A stretch of 64,000 nucleotides of DNA from Rutstroemia sp. NJR-2017a BVV2 (taxonomy: Eukaryota; Ascomycota; Leotiomycetes; Helotiales; Rutstroemiaceae): NCBI GenBank assembly GCA_002946415.1, contig NJPS01000009.1, positions 1-64,000 of the forward strand, given 5' to 3'. A program made the translations under genes and the position numbers. The stretch's first letter is position 1. Every line of letters begins with the position of its first letter. The notes beneath the pieces were generated by a model. The model was not told where the DNA came from and made no database searches. It saw only the letters and a program-made list of their open reading frames with translations. This document shows, piece after piece, positions 48,918-60,012 of this stretch.

Positions 48918-49324
48918 GGCGGGGATAAGGTTTAGGAGGTGGATATTGAGAATGGGTGGAGATGTGTTATAGTTCATGAAGGGGTAGGTGGGATATGTCT
49001 TTTAGCATCAAGTAAGTCAGCGTATAGGATACCAGTTCACAGGAGTTAGTTGAAACAGATTGGCATATTTTATATACTCATGAAGTTGGGATTAAAAAGA
49101 ATTTGAAAAGTTTCACTTATTCCCCTGAGTTCCTCCAAGAGATTGTGTATGTGAAGCTGCCTTTCCGAATCCTAATCCTGCACATATGGTGCCTGCTATT
49201 CCATGATACTACATGAACCCCTCCACGTCGTGACCATTTGAATTGTGAGATGAAGTACTGCAATTCGTTATCAACCCTCCAGACTTTTAAATCATCACCA
49301 AGATTCTCTGTCCATCTCTTACAT
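48918..49324. other. Convergent intergenic region
   Basis: About 400 bp of 3' flanks, with nothing recognised. Confidence 0.5.
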
Positions 49325-51015
49325 CTATCCATACCTATACACGCCCGCAAACAAAAGCGTATTCCCAACCGCAATAACCCAACAAGCGAACCCCATCGCC
49401 CCCTGAAAATCACCCCTATCTTTCGCCCATGCGACAGCAATAATTCCACTCAGCAACACCAACATGAAGTTTATCAAAAAGAAGACTTTATAGTTTATCC
49501 CCTCGTCGATATGCACGCCCCATCCAATAGCAACCGATGCAACACCCTCGTTCATGATACTAGTTTTCAGTTTGCGCGGCAGGCGAGGCATCCAATAGAG
49601 CGCGCGGGAGCGGTAAGTGCATAGAAGATAGTGAATGAAGAGATGTTCGGGAACTGGTGGATCGCCATCAAGAGGACAGGGTTCATATATCCAGCGGCCG
49701 GAGTCGACTTCAGATTTTGGAGGGACGGCAAGAGGTCCCTGGAGAATTCCTACGCGGTGGCGTTGCTCAACAGAAAACTGGTGTGCCGTGTTATCATTTG
49801 CTGAAATAAATTGATTGGAGAATACACACGCGAACATATGATATCTTTGCTGGCTTCAAAAGCCAATACTTAGATCGCCATCCCCGAGTCTTAGCATATC
49901 GTTCTTGTATTGCGCCGAATAGATCTCCGTCACATTGTGCTTTCGTAAGATCAATTTCACCAAGAGTTTTCAGATGCTCGCCAGTGTTAACACAAAGTTC
50001 GAAGAATACTGCTGGAGGTGTACATGTATTGCCATTCGGCCCAGAGCTCGGCAGGTTATTTGTTGAAAGAGATCGGTTCAAATTAGAAGGCTGGGTGTCG
50101 GAACTAAATGCGCTCAGTGATTGACGGGACACGGCATTTGTGCAAAGGTTTGTTTGAGTGTCCCACGCCGCTGCGGATGGTTCAGATTGTGGTGTGATCT
50201 GAACGCCTGGCGAGGTCGATAAAAACTCTTGTCTAACTTGTAGAAGTTCCCTTGTGAACTTCATGGCACCTGGGCCGTAGTAACTGAAGTCCAAATAGAG
50301 GTTTTCGCCGCAATACTTTACATAATTTTGGTCAGTCGAACATACGTGGGTGACTTGTGAAATTACTTACGCACTTCCACCCAACCCGGCATCCATCGCG
50401 TGGTATAGGTGAACGAAAACACTCCTCGAATCTATCTCTTAGTCCCTGAACAACCGATGTCATGTTCGCACCAATGTTTATCGTGTTGTCGACCTTGTTG
50501 TCTTCCTCGGCTGTAACTACATGCTTCTGGATAGGTGAATGTGAAGGGTCTCCATAATGCTTTTGGGTCGTAGATGAATTAATGCGTGAGACACTGCTTT
50601 GTCTAACGGTGAATTCTGTGCCCTCGTAAATATCAGTTTCTAGTCGGGCGAACTTCAGCTTGGCGCGTCCCTTGATCTTGAAAGTACAAGCAGTGTCAAG
50701 CCTTGCGTCTATGCTATTGTGATAACCAGCTACACTACCCACAGCAATGCCGTCAGAACAGTGAGACGCTGGTCGACTATGTGTACTTTTGCTGACCCTT
50801 GAAGAAGTACTGTCGGATGACATGGCGAACGTATATTCCGTACTTCGAGAGGAGTTAGGCATCTGATGTTTCGATTCTAAATGTAGTGGCGATAACTTGT
50901 CGTTATTGGTAGATTTCTGCGTTGGCAATTGTGTTGGCGTCTCAAAGTCCGGCGATAGAGCTTTTCTGGCTAGACGTTGCGTGGGAAAGGGTGTAGCTCC
51001 ACAAGACTGATCCAT
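49325..51015 (-). CDS. Fungal two-TM hypothetical membrane protein
   Basis: Exons are 51015-50371, 50315-49830 and 49777-49325, giving 527 residues. The N-terminal third is Ser/Thr-rich and apparently disordered. The conserved part begins CRVGWKCYCGENLYLDFSYY and continues PPAVFFELCVNTGEHLKTLG, GDLFGAIQERYAKTRGWRSK, then YVR|FSVEQRHRVGILQGPLA and PPVPEHLFIHYLLCTYRSRA. Two C-terminal membrane segments follow (FFLINFMLVLLSGIIAVAWA and MGFACWVIAVGNTLLFAGVY). I recognise the pattern from uncharacterised proteins common in filamentous fungi that often lie near NLR or HET genes, but no function is known to me. Family recall is from memory and needs a search. Confidence 0.72.
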
Positions 51016-51513
51016 GAGATTGTATGGATCTCTTAAATTATTAGAGCCGTGAGGATGTTTAACAGCTGTAAGAGATTATGGTCTAGTTGAAGTGGGGAAA
51101 ATAGATGAGGAACGGATGGTCGTTGATGAAAATTGTGAGTGACGAGATGTTGACTAGTCTATCATCGATCATGGAAGCTCATTTACTGCCATGTGCTCAT
51201 GAAGTATGGTTTTGGACTTTCTACGAAGAGGTGGGTAGGATAGCTGACTGCTATAACGGGCATTCTTATTTGAAGTCGAAAGAGCAAGAAAGATATAATG
51301 TGTCGGGGTAGGTAGGTTTGAAATATGAGAAAATGTTTTTGAGGAGGAAGTTGTGGAAACATTATGTTTTATAAAGGAGGATATGGACCTAAGTCACTCA
51401 TAAAATAGGACCAGCAAATTCGTCAGGAACTGTGTAAGAAGTTGGAACATCGTGCGCGATGCGGCTGCATATGCATCGTTGATGGTAATGGCTTGGCCTG
51501 CGTTGCTGATAAT

Positions 51514-51707
51514 GGCTAGGCATGGGACATGCACTGATGATAAAGTTGTCGCATTGCATCCCCCAATCACAATTTTCGACAGGATCGTTCGTGTCCCTAC
51601 ATACCGGAGTGGCTAGGCATGGGCCATGCACTGATGATAAAGTTGTCGCATTGCATCCCCCAATCACAATTTTCGACAGGATCGTTCGTTTCCCTACATA
51701 CCGGAGT
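51514..51707. repeat. 97-bp direct tandem duplication
   Basis: Copies 51514-51610 and 51611-51707 start GGCTAGGCATGGG and end ACATACCGGAGT. They differ at two positions (GGGACATG/GGGCCATG and CGTGTCCC/CGTTTCCC), so the duplication is recent. Confidence 0.95.
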
Positions 51708-52110
51708 AGCTTCCCAGTGGGGTAGCTCTAACCGACCTAGCAGCACAGCGCAGTCTACCGAGCAGTGCCAAGCCTGTAAAGATATAAAAGATACCTGGGT
51801 CCTTATATTCCGTATTGTATGTTCTTATTGAAAGGAATTTTGTAGGCCACTTGCCTATTTTGTTTGAGGTAATACTTCACCACGAGTGATAGATGTGCAA
51901 TCCTTGACTGAGAATCATAACTGCGTTTGCGGTAAGCAAATGCTCCGCCATCGACAAATGAAGTTGCGACAAAGAATTCATCCATGCGCATGATGATCGC
52001 GCCATCACTGTCACTACTCCGTATGGAAACTTTCCAACTCTGTAGGGAAATGTGTAATACACCCGAACCAAGCAATTGAAAAAATCGACATGCAGCCCGG
52101 TCAGAACTCA

Positions 52111-52176
52111 TATCGGAGTGTAAGGACAGGTTGCACAAGATAATATCGGAGTATAAGGACAGATTACACGAGGTCA
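52111..52176. repeat. 33-bp imperfect tandem repeat
   Basis: Two units (52111-52143 and 52144-52176) begin ATATCGGAGTRTAAGGACAG. A weaker partial third unit (CAGGTTACACAAGG) follows. Confidence 0.8.
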
Positions 52177-52359
52177 GCAGGTTACACAAGGTCTTTCCGT
52201 AAAAGCAGCGTTCTTTCCCATTTTGCGTCGAGGTGAGCGTTGTAACTTCTCTTTCGATATTCAGCCACGGGAACTTCTCTTCCCATCTTCACGTGTAAAC
52301 ATCCTGCTCATGATGTCTTCTCAGCGGAATAGAACGTCAGTTCCTTCGACTAATCCAAG

Positions 52360-54292
52360 ATGCCGGCAATCAAGGAAAAACTGCAAGTGAATCTCTCAGC
52401 CTGTTTCTCATCCTCCATTGAGCCATACAAATACACATCACTTCCATCAATCTTTTCCTTGAGACTATTGAAAATCACAACCACATTCTGGGGCCGTGTC
52501 AAATACTCTCTTCACACACTGGAACTGAACGGCGAAACTCCTGCGTTTGATGTCATAACGCACTCGAGATGTTACGTCGACCCACGAAGCCATAGCATAA
52601 GATGCGGCAATCACTATCTGCCGGTCTGTGCAGACGCAAAGCACGCTCTCGAATCGTTGCGGACAGTAGACTTCGTGACTCTCAGAAAGAAAGTCAGATA
52701 CGTGTGGATGGAATCTGTCTGCATTGACCCAGAAAACCCCGTGGAGCGCACCTATCGAGTTTGGGTAATGGCAAATATCCTCTGCTGTGCGCAAAAAGTT
52801 GTTGTGTGGCTTGGAGAGAAGGACTTCACTACCAAGGATGCATCGAAAGCTTTAAATATTCTGTCCGCAGTTCCTCAGGAGGAGTGGGAGTGTCTTATCA
52901 GTCTGAGCTGGTACAGTCAGACACGGTTTTTTGAAAGAATCGGCTTGGAGCCTATATCCCTACGACGGCGGCTAGCTTTAATAGCTTTCTTCGATCAATC
53001 TTGGTTCCACGAAATTTGGTCGTTGCAAGAAGTGGCTTTCGGGACTGGTATCATCCTTGCTTGCGGGAAGACACGCATACCATGGTTCGTCGTCTCGAAA
53101 TCGCTCTCGTTCTTAACACACGTAGAGTGGGAAGAAGAGCTAGATACCAAAGAAATCTTCGTCGGCAATTTCTCTGCGCAAAATAAAGTCGGACATCTTT
53201 CAAAGAAGCATAAGAAGCTTCTAAAGTCCGGAATAAGCCTCAATGCAGCGATAATACACCTTGACTCGGCTCGAGAAGTAATGCTATCCAATGAAGGACT
53301 TCCACTATTTCACTCACTCCTTCAGAGTTATCGAGGTTGCAAGGTCGCAGATAAGCGCGACATAATACACGGTCTGATAGCTATGTCCCGAAAGGATGGA
53401 CTTCCATTCTCCAAGTATCCAGGTGGGATTGTACCGAGCTATGGTACATCGGCTCTGGAGCTGTACACGACCGTCACTCGATTGTTGTTCGCATGTTATG
53501 GATTTCGGATACTGTCCGATGTTCAAGACATTGCGGCATCTGTGCCTAGTCTACCAAGCTGGGTACCAGATTACAGCATGCCAATGATAGGCCCGGTGCC
53601 GTTGTCAGAGCGCGGTGGTAATTCCTGGAATGCATCAGGAAGCAAGTGTTGGGAACAGCAATTCGCCGATATCGAGACCTTGTCTTTGAAGTTGCAGGGA
53701 CTGAAGATCGATGTAGTATCTGACAAGGTCAAAAGATTGAATCAGATGCTATATGCTGCCGAGTTTTGGAAAGGGATATGTGAGGTAACGGACCATCTTG
53801 ATCCCGTATATGTATTCCCTTTAGATGGCAGGTTAGTTACTCCATGAACCTTCACTGTACTAGCTGCGCTGACCATTCACGAGATATCAATCCTGCAAAG
53901 AGGCTGTCTGGCGGACGGTGCTGGCCGATACATATGCTGGTGAACACCCTGCACCGCCCGAGTGCGAGAAAATCCTGTCCGAATTTCTGAGTTCCGATGC
54001 GGATCACACTCGAGCACCGATGGAACAAATGCGACAAGAGATTGAACATGCAAATGATAGGCGCAGCCTTTTCAGAACATCCGTAGGTTCTCTGGGCATT
54101 GGACCTCAATCATTACAGATACTTGACGAAGTGTGGATATTGAACGGGGCTACTGTGCCTTTCGTTCTTCGGCCACGAGAAGATGGAAACTATCAATTGA
54201 TCGGCGAAGTATATCTGCACGGACTGATGCATGGCGAGTTAACTTCTTGGCGGACGGATAAAATCATATATGAGGATGCATGTTTAACATAA
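52360..54292 (+). CDS. HET-domain (heterokaryon incompatibility) protein
   Basis: Exons are 52360-53831 and 53884-54292, giving 626 residues. The HET core shows LPVCADAKHALESLRTVDFV, VRYVWMESVCIDPENPVERT, YRVWVMANILCCAQKVVVWL, then SWFHEIWSLQEVAFGTGIIL. Later blocks are CKVADKRDIIHGLIAMSRKD and SWVPDYS. The second exon carries YQSCKEAVWRTVLADTYAGE and the typical C-terminal LRPREDGNYQLIGEVYLHGL. The family's first motif (ALSYxWG) is degenerate here. HET proteins trigger cell death on non-self fusion, often downstream of NLRs. Whether this one is active or works with the NACHT receptor 11 kb away is inference. Confidence 0.82.
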
Positions 54293-56271
54293 TGATATGT
54301 GGATGCGTCGAGGGTTCTTGATTGAAGCTGGAGGACTTATGAAGTTTAAGTAAACTTTCTTTAGTTTGTACATACTGTAGTCTCGCTTAAACTTACTAAG
54401 CGATCCGCTGGGTTTGTGCGACCATCTCATTTCCCGTGCAAAGGACAAGACGTAGCATCGATTATAATATTGCATTCATCCATCCAATCCTTCTCTCCAA
54501 TACTAAACACGTAGTTGGTGATTTATCCTGTTGTAGATTTCAGTCTCAGTTCGCGCGACATGAAAGAGAGAACGATGTTTTACGAGTTAAGTTAAAACTT
54601 CGATTTGCGCACACCATTATGAAGGGAGGGCAAATTGGCCTTCACGTCGAAATCCTCTCGTAGTGCCTCTCGCGGGATATAGGGGTAAATCAGATCATTC
54701 TTCCGTCGATAGAGGTGGATCAGATTATTCTTACGTTGGTCCACCCCAGTACCAGTATGGAGCCGAGCCGACCACGACTCGGAACTTATGCTTCGATCTT
54801 GATGCCACCTATGAGGTAGGAATTCCCCTCAATTCTTGTTCGACTATGCAGAATCCTATCTATGGGTAGTACTCTTCGACTGAAGTACGGGTCCGTTTCG
54901 CAAGCAATACCACCACACAATCGAATACAATGTCAGCCAAGTTTCAGTATGGGTTTGTCCTTTAAAGTGCCACCAGCTCCGTTTACGGGAATGGAGTCAT
55001 TCCTACAACTACGTTCCCCATCGAAGTGAATAATTCGAGCAGCTGGACGTGTTCACCCTGGCAACGCGACCAACCCAGCCATGCCACCCTTTCGAGGCCC
55101 ATTTGGTTGCTACCACTCAATAGCCAGATTAGGATCTCTCGGCACGTTCATATGTCTCCCTGCTTCTGAAGATGGACAGCACTTCATCTTTGAGAAGAAG
55201 CTCGTTATGAAAGATGTGGGGCTGGTGGAACTCAGTGGACAAATTTTCGTCATGCCCCAAAGACGCTGGATATGATTACTTCAGGCGTTCCTCATGTATG
55301 ACCACCTCATCCGGATTTTCAGGCGCTAGGTCTCACTTCGGACAAGAAGCTGGTCCCAGATGGACAATTTTTGGCCGTTCATGAACATGTGGAACCGATG
55401 ACATGCTGTCCGAAGCTAGCGAAAAACCTTTGAATCATTCGACGGAGGATGGCACCCATAATGATTTGAAGCATCAGAAGCCCTAAGTTTGAGGCAGAAG
55501 ACGTTCTGAAAAAGCCTCGCGTCGTTTGGGGCAGGTGCGTGAAGCAAGCAAGATTTTCACTCAGGGAAGATGTAAAAGGTAGCGATGAGAATATTGAAGA
55601 GGTTGCTTTCCGGCCATGTCTTCGAATAATGGTAACCTGATCGTTGAAAACTGATACACCGCAAGCGTTGAGGATTGTGGCTCCGGTCGAAACGACTAGA
55701 ATTGAACCAAGATTAAGAGGCCTCAAGTATGGGAATTTCCATTTGGTTATACATACAACCATATTATATGCGGCCTGAAATGAATGACTTTACAACCGCA
55801 ACTTTCTCCCTTTTTTCGGCCCACCCAGCGGAGCAGATCAATAGTCAATCATGTTTCCAACAAGTAAGTGCTCCTTTTCATGGCTCTCGGCACTACAACG
55901 GCGAGAGCCACCACAGCCGTCTTCGTTGCACAGATTAGGTGAACATTTATGGTTCCACTTCCTAAATTCTTAAAATTGCTAGAATTCTTCTCGTTGTAGG
56001 AGGAAATCATATTTAAAAGTTTCTCTACCCCTCCGGACCCTGTTATATGAATTTTTCTTACGTGTTGTCTCATTCGTCCCTTGCATAATGTTCTGACGTT
56101 TAGTGCAGATTCTCCATAATCGGCCGACGTCATGGTGCAACATGAACATCTCCCCCTCGATATCGATATAACAATAACATACTTTCTCCTGCACAGACAC
56201 CGATTCAAATACACTATCAATAGTTGCATCGAAAACAGATCTAGTAATTGGCATCCTTCTGTTCGAGCAAA
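54293..56271. other. Long intergenic region with possible decayed gene
   Basis: About 2 kb. Near 54690-54790 a short duplicated word (GTCGATAGAGG / GTGGATCAGATTATTCTT) lies in a frame reading YVGPPQYQYGAEPTT. A second frame at 55081-55275 reads MPPFRGPFGCYHSIARLGS. They cannot be joined into a credible gene, and I do not recognise either. They could be remnants of a Pro/Tyr-rich protein gene. Confidence 0.4.
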
Positions 56272-57571
56272 ATGTCTAAAGGTCACGTGTTAATCACTGC
56301 AGCCTCTGGCTATATGTACGTTTGCAACAAACCAGTTGTGCTGTTACTCTTCACGATACACTAACGCGAATTTTATAGTGGTGGATCTGTTCTTTCCTCC
56401 ATATTGAGTGCTAAGGATTCAACATTCAAAGGTGTTCAGTTCTATGCTTTGGTGCGCAAGCAAGAGCACGCAGATGCGGTCAAGAAGCTTGGTGTAGAGC
56501 CTGTTCTCTTCAATGGCCTGCAAGATACAGAGCAAATACGAAAGATATCTGCGGATTATGACGGTGAGTATCGTCTTTAGTGCACCGTTATTTTCCAAAT
56601 CTTATACTTACACTCTCCTCTACTAGTGGTCATCAACAACGCATCAGCACAAGATGCCGCAGCAGCAAAAGCTTTTATCGAAGGTCTCGGAGACAGGAAA
56701 GCCAAGAACAGCTCAGAAGTCTACTATATCCACGTAAACCCACCCTTCCATTAATTCACCCCAAAGTACTTACTAACCCCTCGCAACCAGACAGCCGGAG
56801 CCTCCAGTTTCGGCGACAACCCCATAACCGGCAGCTACCACGAAACGCGCGTCTTCTCCGACACCGACCCCGACATCGCCGAGTATATCAAGAAGCGCAA
56901 CGAGCACACCGAGTACCACCAACGCACAACCGACCTTACCGTCATCGAGACCGGCGAAGCCGTCGGCGTGCGCACATACATCATCATGCCGCCTCTGATC
57001 TTCGGCCGCGGCACAGGGCCCTTCAACACCATCTCGGTCCAAATCCCGTCGATGATCCGCGGTGCGCTGGCCGCGAAGAAATCCGGGATGCTGAAAGAGT
57101 GCACGGCGGTGTGGAGTCATGTGCACGTGCAGGATTTGGCTGAGTTGTACAAGATTCTGTTTACGAAAGTGTTTATTGAGAAAGCCGGGGAGGACCAAGT
57201 TCCGAGCGGGAGAAAGGGGATTTATTTTGCGGAGACGGGGGAGGCGAGTTGGAGGTCTGTTGCTGAGGAGGTGGGGAAGGTAGGGAAGGATTTGGGGAGG
57301 TTGGAGACGGAGAAGTTGCAGGAGATTGATATCCAGGAGGCGGCGAATAGGTGGACGGGGGGGTCGGTGGAGTATGTTGAGGCGGCGTTTCTTTCAAAGT
57401 GAGTTTTTCTTGTTCTGCTCGTTCTTGGTAAGTTCAGGGTTTACTAATGTTTCCGATAGTTCGAGGACGAGGGCGGAGTTATCGAGATCTTTGGGTTGGA
57501 AACCAACGCGGGAAAGCATGTGGGAAAATGCGGTTCGGGAGGACTATGAAGCAATTCTGGCCTCTTCCTAA
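56272..57571 (+). CDS. NAD(P)-binding epimerase/dehydratase-like protein
   Basis: Exons are 56272-56315, 56379-56563, 56627-56733, 56791-57398 and 57460-57571, giving 351 residues. The Rossmann loop is rebuilt by splicing as VLITAASGYIGGSVLSSIL. Next come FYALVRKQEHADAVKKLGVE, DYDVVINNASAQDAAAAKAF, then YYIHTAGASSFGDNPITGSY. After that are VGVRTYIIMPPLIFGRGTGP and WSHVHVQDLAELYKILF. The end is SRTRAELSRSLGWKPTRESM. The pattern fits atypical extended SDR (NmrA/epimerase-like) enzymes. The canonical YxxxK is not obvious, so catalytic activity and substrate are unknown. Exons 4-5 are notably GC-rich. Confidence 0.83.
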
Positions 57572-57919
57572 TTCTGCGACGAGTAAAAAGACAGCCGCTT
57601 CATTACTATCAATGTCTAGTTTTTAATTCCAGGAATCATGATGTCGATGTCAAATTCCTCCAATGCTATAACGAGAATACCTTCTCGCAATATACTGCTT
57701 TACTGGTGTCCCGTATTTTAGGAAAGGAGGTAGGGGATGAGGTGATTTACTTGCTCTCTTTAAGTATTCATCGCTGCTAACATAATTCAAACACACGCTG
57801 TACAGTTTCTGCCTGCATGCAACTTGCCCTTCTCAACTAGTTACGCATACGGATAAACTAGCGTCTATTTCCGCAAGCCTAATCCCACGACATCACACTT
57901 CCCCACCATTCCTCCCTAC
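57572..57919. other. Convergent intergenic region
   Basis: About 350 bp of 3' flanking sequence, with nothing recognised. Confidence 0.5.
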
Positions 57920-59108
57920 CTACCCCTCCTCCGCAAACTGATCCTTACACTTCTCTCCCATCAATATCTCCCTAATATTCGCTCTCACACTCCAAACCAC
58001 ATTATCCGTCGTCCCCTTCTCCCTCACAACCTCCTGATCCCCCTTTCTATCTCCCCCCACATTCTGAATATCGCTATCCCCACCAATCCATCCCTTCGCC
58101 TTATGATGCATAAACACCCCCGGCGTCACACTCACACATCTCATTCCCAGCTTACTACTCGGCCTCCCCCATCTACAGAGCCCCGCCAACGCATTATCGA
58201 ACGGTCCCGCCAGCTTATCCACACTCATATCCCAAAGCACTTTCCTCGCTCCACTCTGGCTCAATGCGTAAGCAAATGTACATATCGGACCGCCTGAAGT
58301 GTGCACCCAGCGCGTATGCTCATGTTCGGTGAGATTCTGAAAACCCTTGAAGTGTTTGGCTGGGGGCACGGTGGGGTCGGATGTGATGATGTATTTTCTA
58401 GAAAGCAGCTCGATTTCAGGGTCGTTGGAGGGACGGGATTTATATTCGTCGAGAGTTTCGGGGAAGACTTCTCCGCAATGGCCGAGCCATAAGAGGTCCC
58501 AGTTGTCACCGTATGGAGAGTGGAACGTTGATGGCGTGCTGAAGGAATGGGGATATTGGACGAAGTGGGAGCCGGTGCTGAAAGTTAGGAGTTGTGATTT
58601 TAGACGGTAGTCCCAGTCCATGTCGTCTTCGAGGATGAGGGCTGATGTGAGGTTTTGTTCGACGATTCTGTGGAGAGTTGTTAGTAAAGGAACGTAGATT
58701 GACGAGTTCGAAGGTGATTTACGTTCGAACAGCATTCATATGACCTCTCCAACTGCCCAAGTTGCTCTCCCATAACTTCACCCTGTCAACACCATATGGC
58801 ACTGCTTTATCAGCAATCGTCTCGCCCTTTACACCATCAATCCAGTCGATCTTAAAGCCCGTCAAACTGCTGATTAATGTAAGAGCATCTCTCTTGTCGC
58901 TACGCTCTGGCAGGCCAACAGCAAACACTTTTTGGAATCCGAGCGTGCTGTTGGAAATTGCGGAGGATCCTTTTATTGGCCTATACTTCCATAATAGATT
59001 TCTGGAGGCGTGTGTCAAGTATGCTGGTGTTGATGTATTGAGAAAGACGAAGAAGAGAAGTATACATAAAACGAGGATGGTGAATGGAAGAGCACGGAAA
59101 TGGATCAT
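57920..59108 (-). CDS. GT25-type glycosyltransferase, type II membrane protein
   Basis: Exons are 59108-58723 and 58667-57920, giving 377 residues. The N-terminus is MIHFRALPFTILVLCILLFF, a signal anchor with a short cytosolic end. The catalytic domain reads KVFAVGLPERSDKRDALTLI, then LGSWRGHMNAVR|TIVEQNL and SALILEDDMDWDYRLKSQLL. The EDDMDW segment is the DxD-like sugar-nucleotide site of family 25. A downstream GTFxYALS-like part is seen as GPICTFAYALSQSGARKVLW. Fungal GT25-like proteins are Golgi or secreted-pathway enzymes with mostly unknown acceptors. The first in-frame ATG is at 59108. Confidence 0.85.
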
Positions 59109-60012
59109 TGTCAATTACCGTGATCGTTGATCTCAATGAGGGTGAAAATCAAAGTATGGATACAACAACACCAGTGACGAAGCAATAGGACGGAAGAGTA
59201 ATGAAAGGCGTGTTTGGAAGTTGATAACCGCAGATTGTGCCGACGTGAGATTATGATTTGGTTTTCCAGATCAGAAATCGGGAGGTAAGATTTTTCCAAA
59301 GTTTCGGGTTTTCGTGGAGGTGGTGAAACAAACAAGCTGCAGCTTCCCTTTCGTTGTGCAACGGTTGGAGGTGGTAGGTGTACTTTCCTAATATAACTTC
59401 GTTCTGCTTTCGGAGAGCTCTGCTTTCGGAATCGTGAGATAGAAACTGCAAAAATGGCTTGCACCTTTATACCTTCCGCAGTACACCTTCTTAGTCGGCA
59501 GATCTGACTCTACCGGTGAATTGGTATCGTTGCTCTATTCTGAGAGGGAAATGCTCGAGAGTGATGAATCACATCGCGCTTAGTAGTAGCGGAAATATCC
59601 ATGCTATTCGTGCTATGGGTTGCACCTTCAATTCAAGAGCCACTCGGCGGGTGGGCCTCAGGGCTGGGTTTAATATCTCTTTTTCGCCGGCTGAAAACTT
59701 ACTAAATGACGTTGCACAAACAATCTCCTTTCGTTTCAATACTTGAGCTCGAGAGTCATCCGATATATGTTACACAATAAGGAATTTGATCATTACACTA
59801 AACTTTAGACGGTTGTACAGCATCCAGAATCCAAGAATTTCTTGTACTCCTCTGAGAGGACGTGATGTAAAGGATGACTTTCATCAGTAATCCGTACTCC
59901 GCATCCCAACCACGGCTATTTTCCTGTGCCTATTCCCATGCCCATACCCCGTACACGACATTATATTGTACAAACGCCCCTTAAGCATTCCCCCAAACAA
60001 CACCTCACCCCC
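59109..60012. other. Intergenic region
   Basis: About 900 bp between the glycosyltransferase start and the lipoxygenase stop. No gene, RNA or repeat was recognised. Confidence 0.5.

Larger units (their letters stand above)
51016..52359. other. Divergent intergenic region with tandem duplications
   Basis: About 1.3 kb separating the two-TM gene and the HET gene. It carries the two repeat tracts listed separately; otherwise no gene was seen. Confidence 0.5.

Noticed and set aside
54663..55275. Pro/Tyr-containing short frames
   Set aside because: They cannot be joined by convincing splice sites and have no family match that I recognise; noted only as possible remnants.
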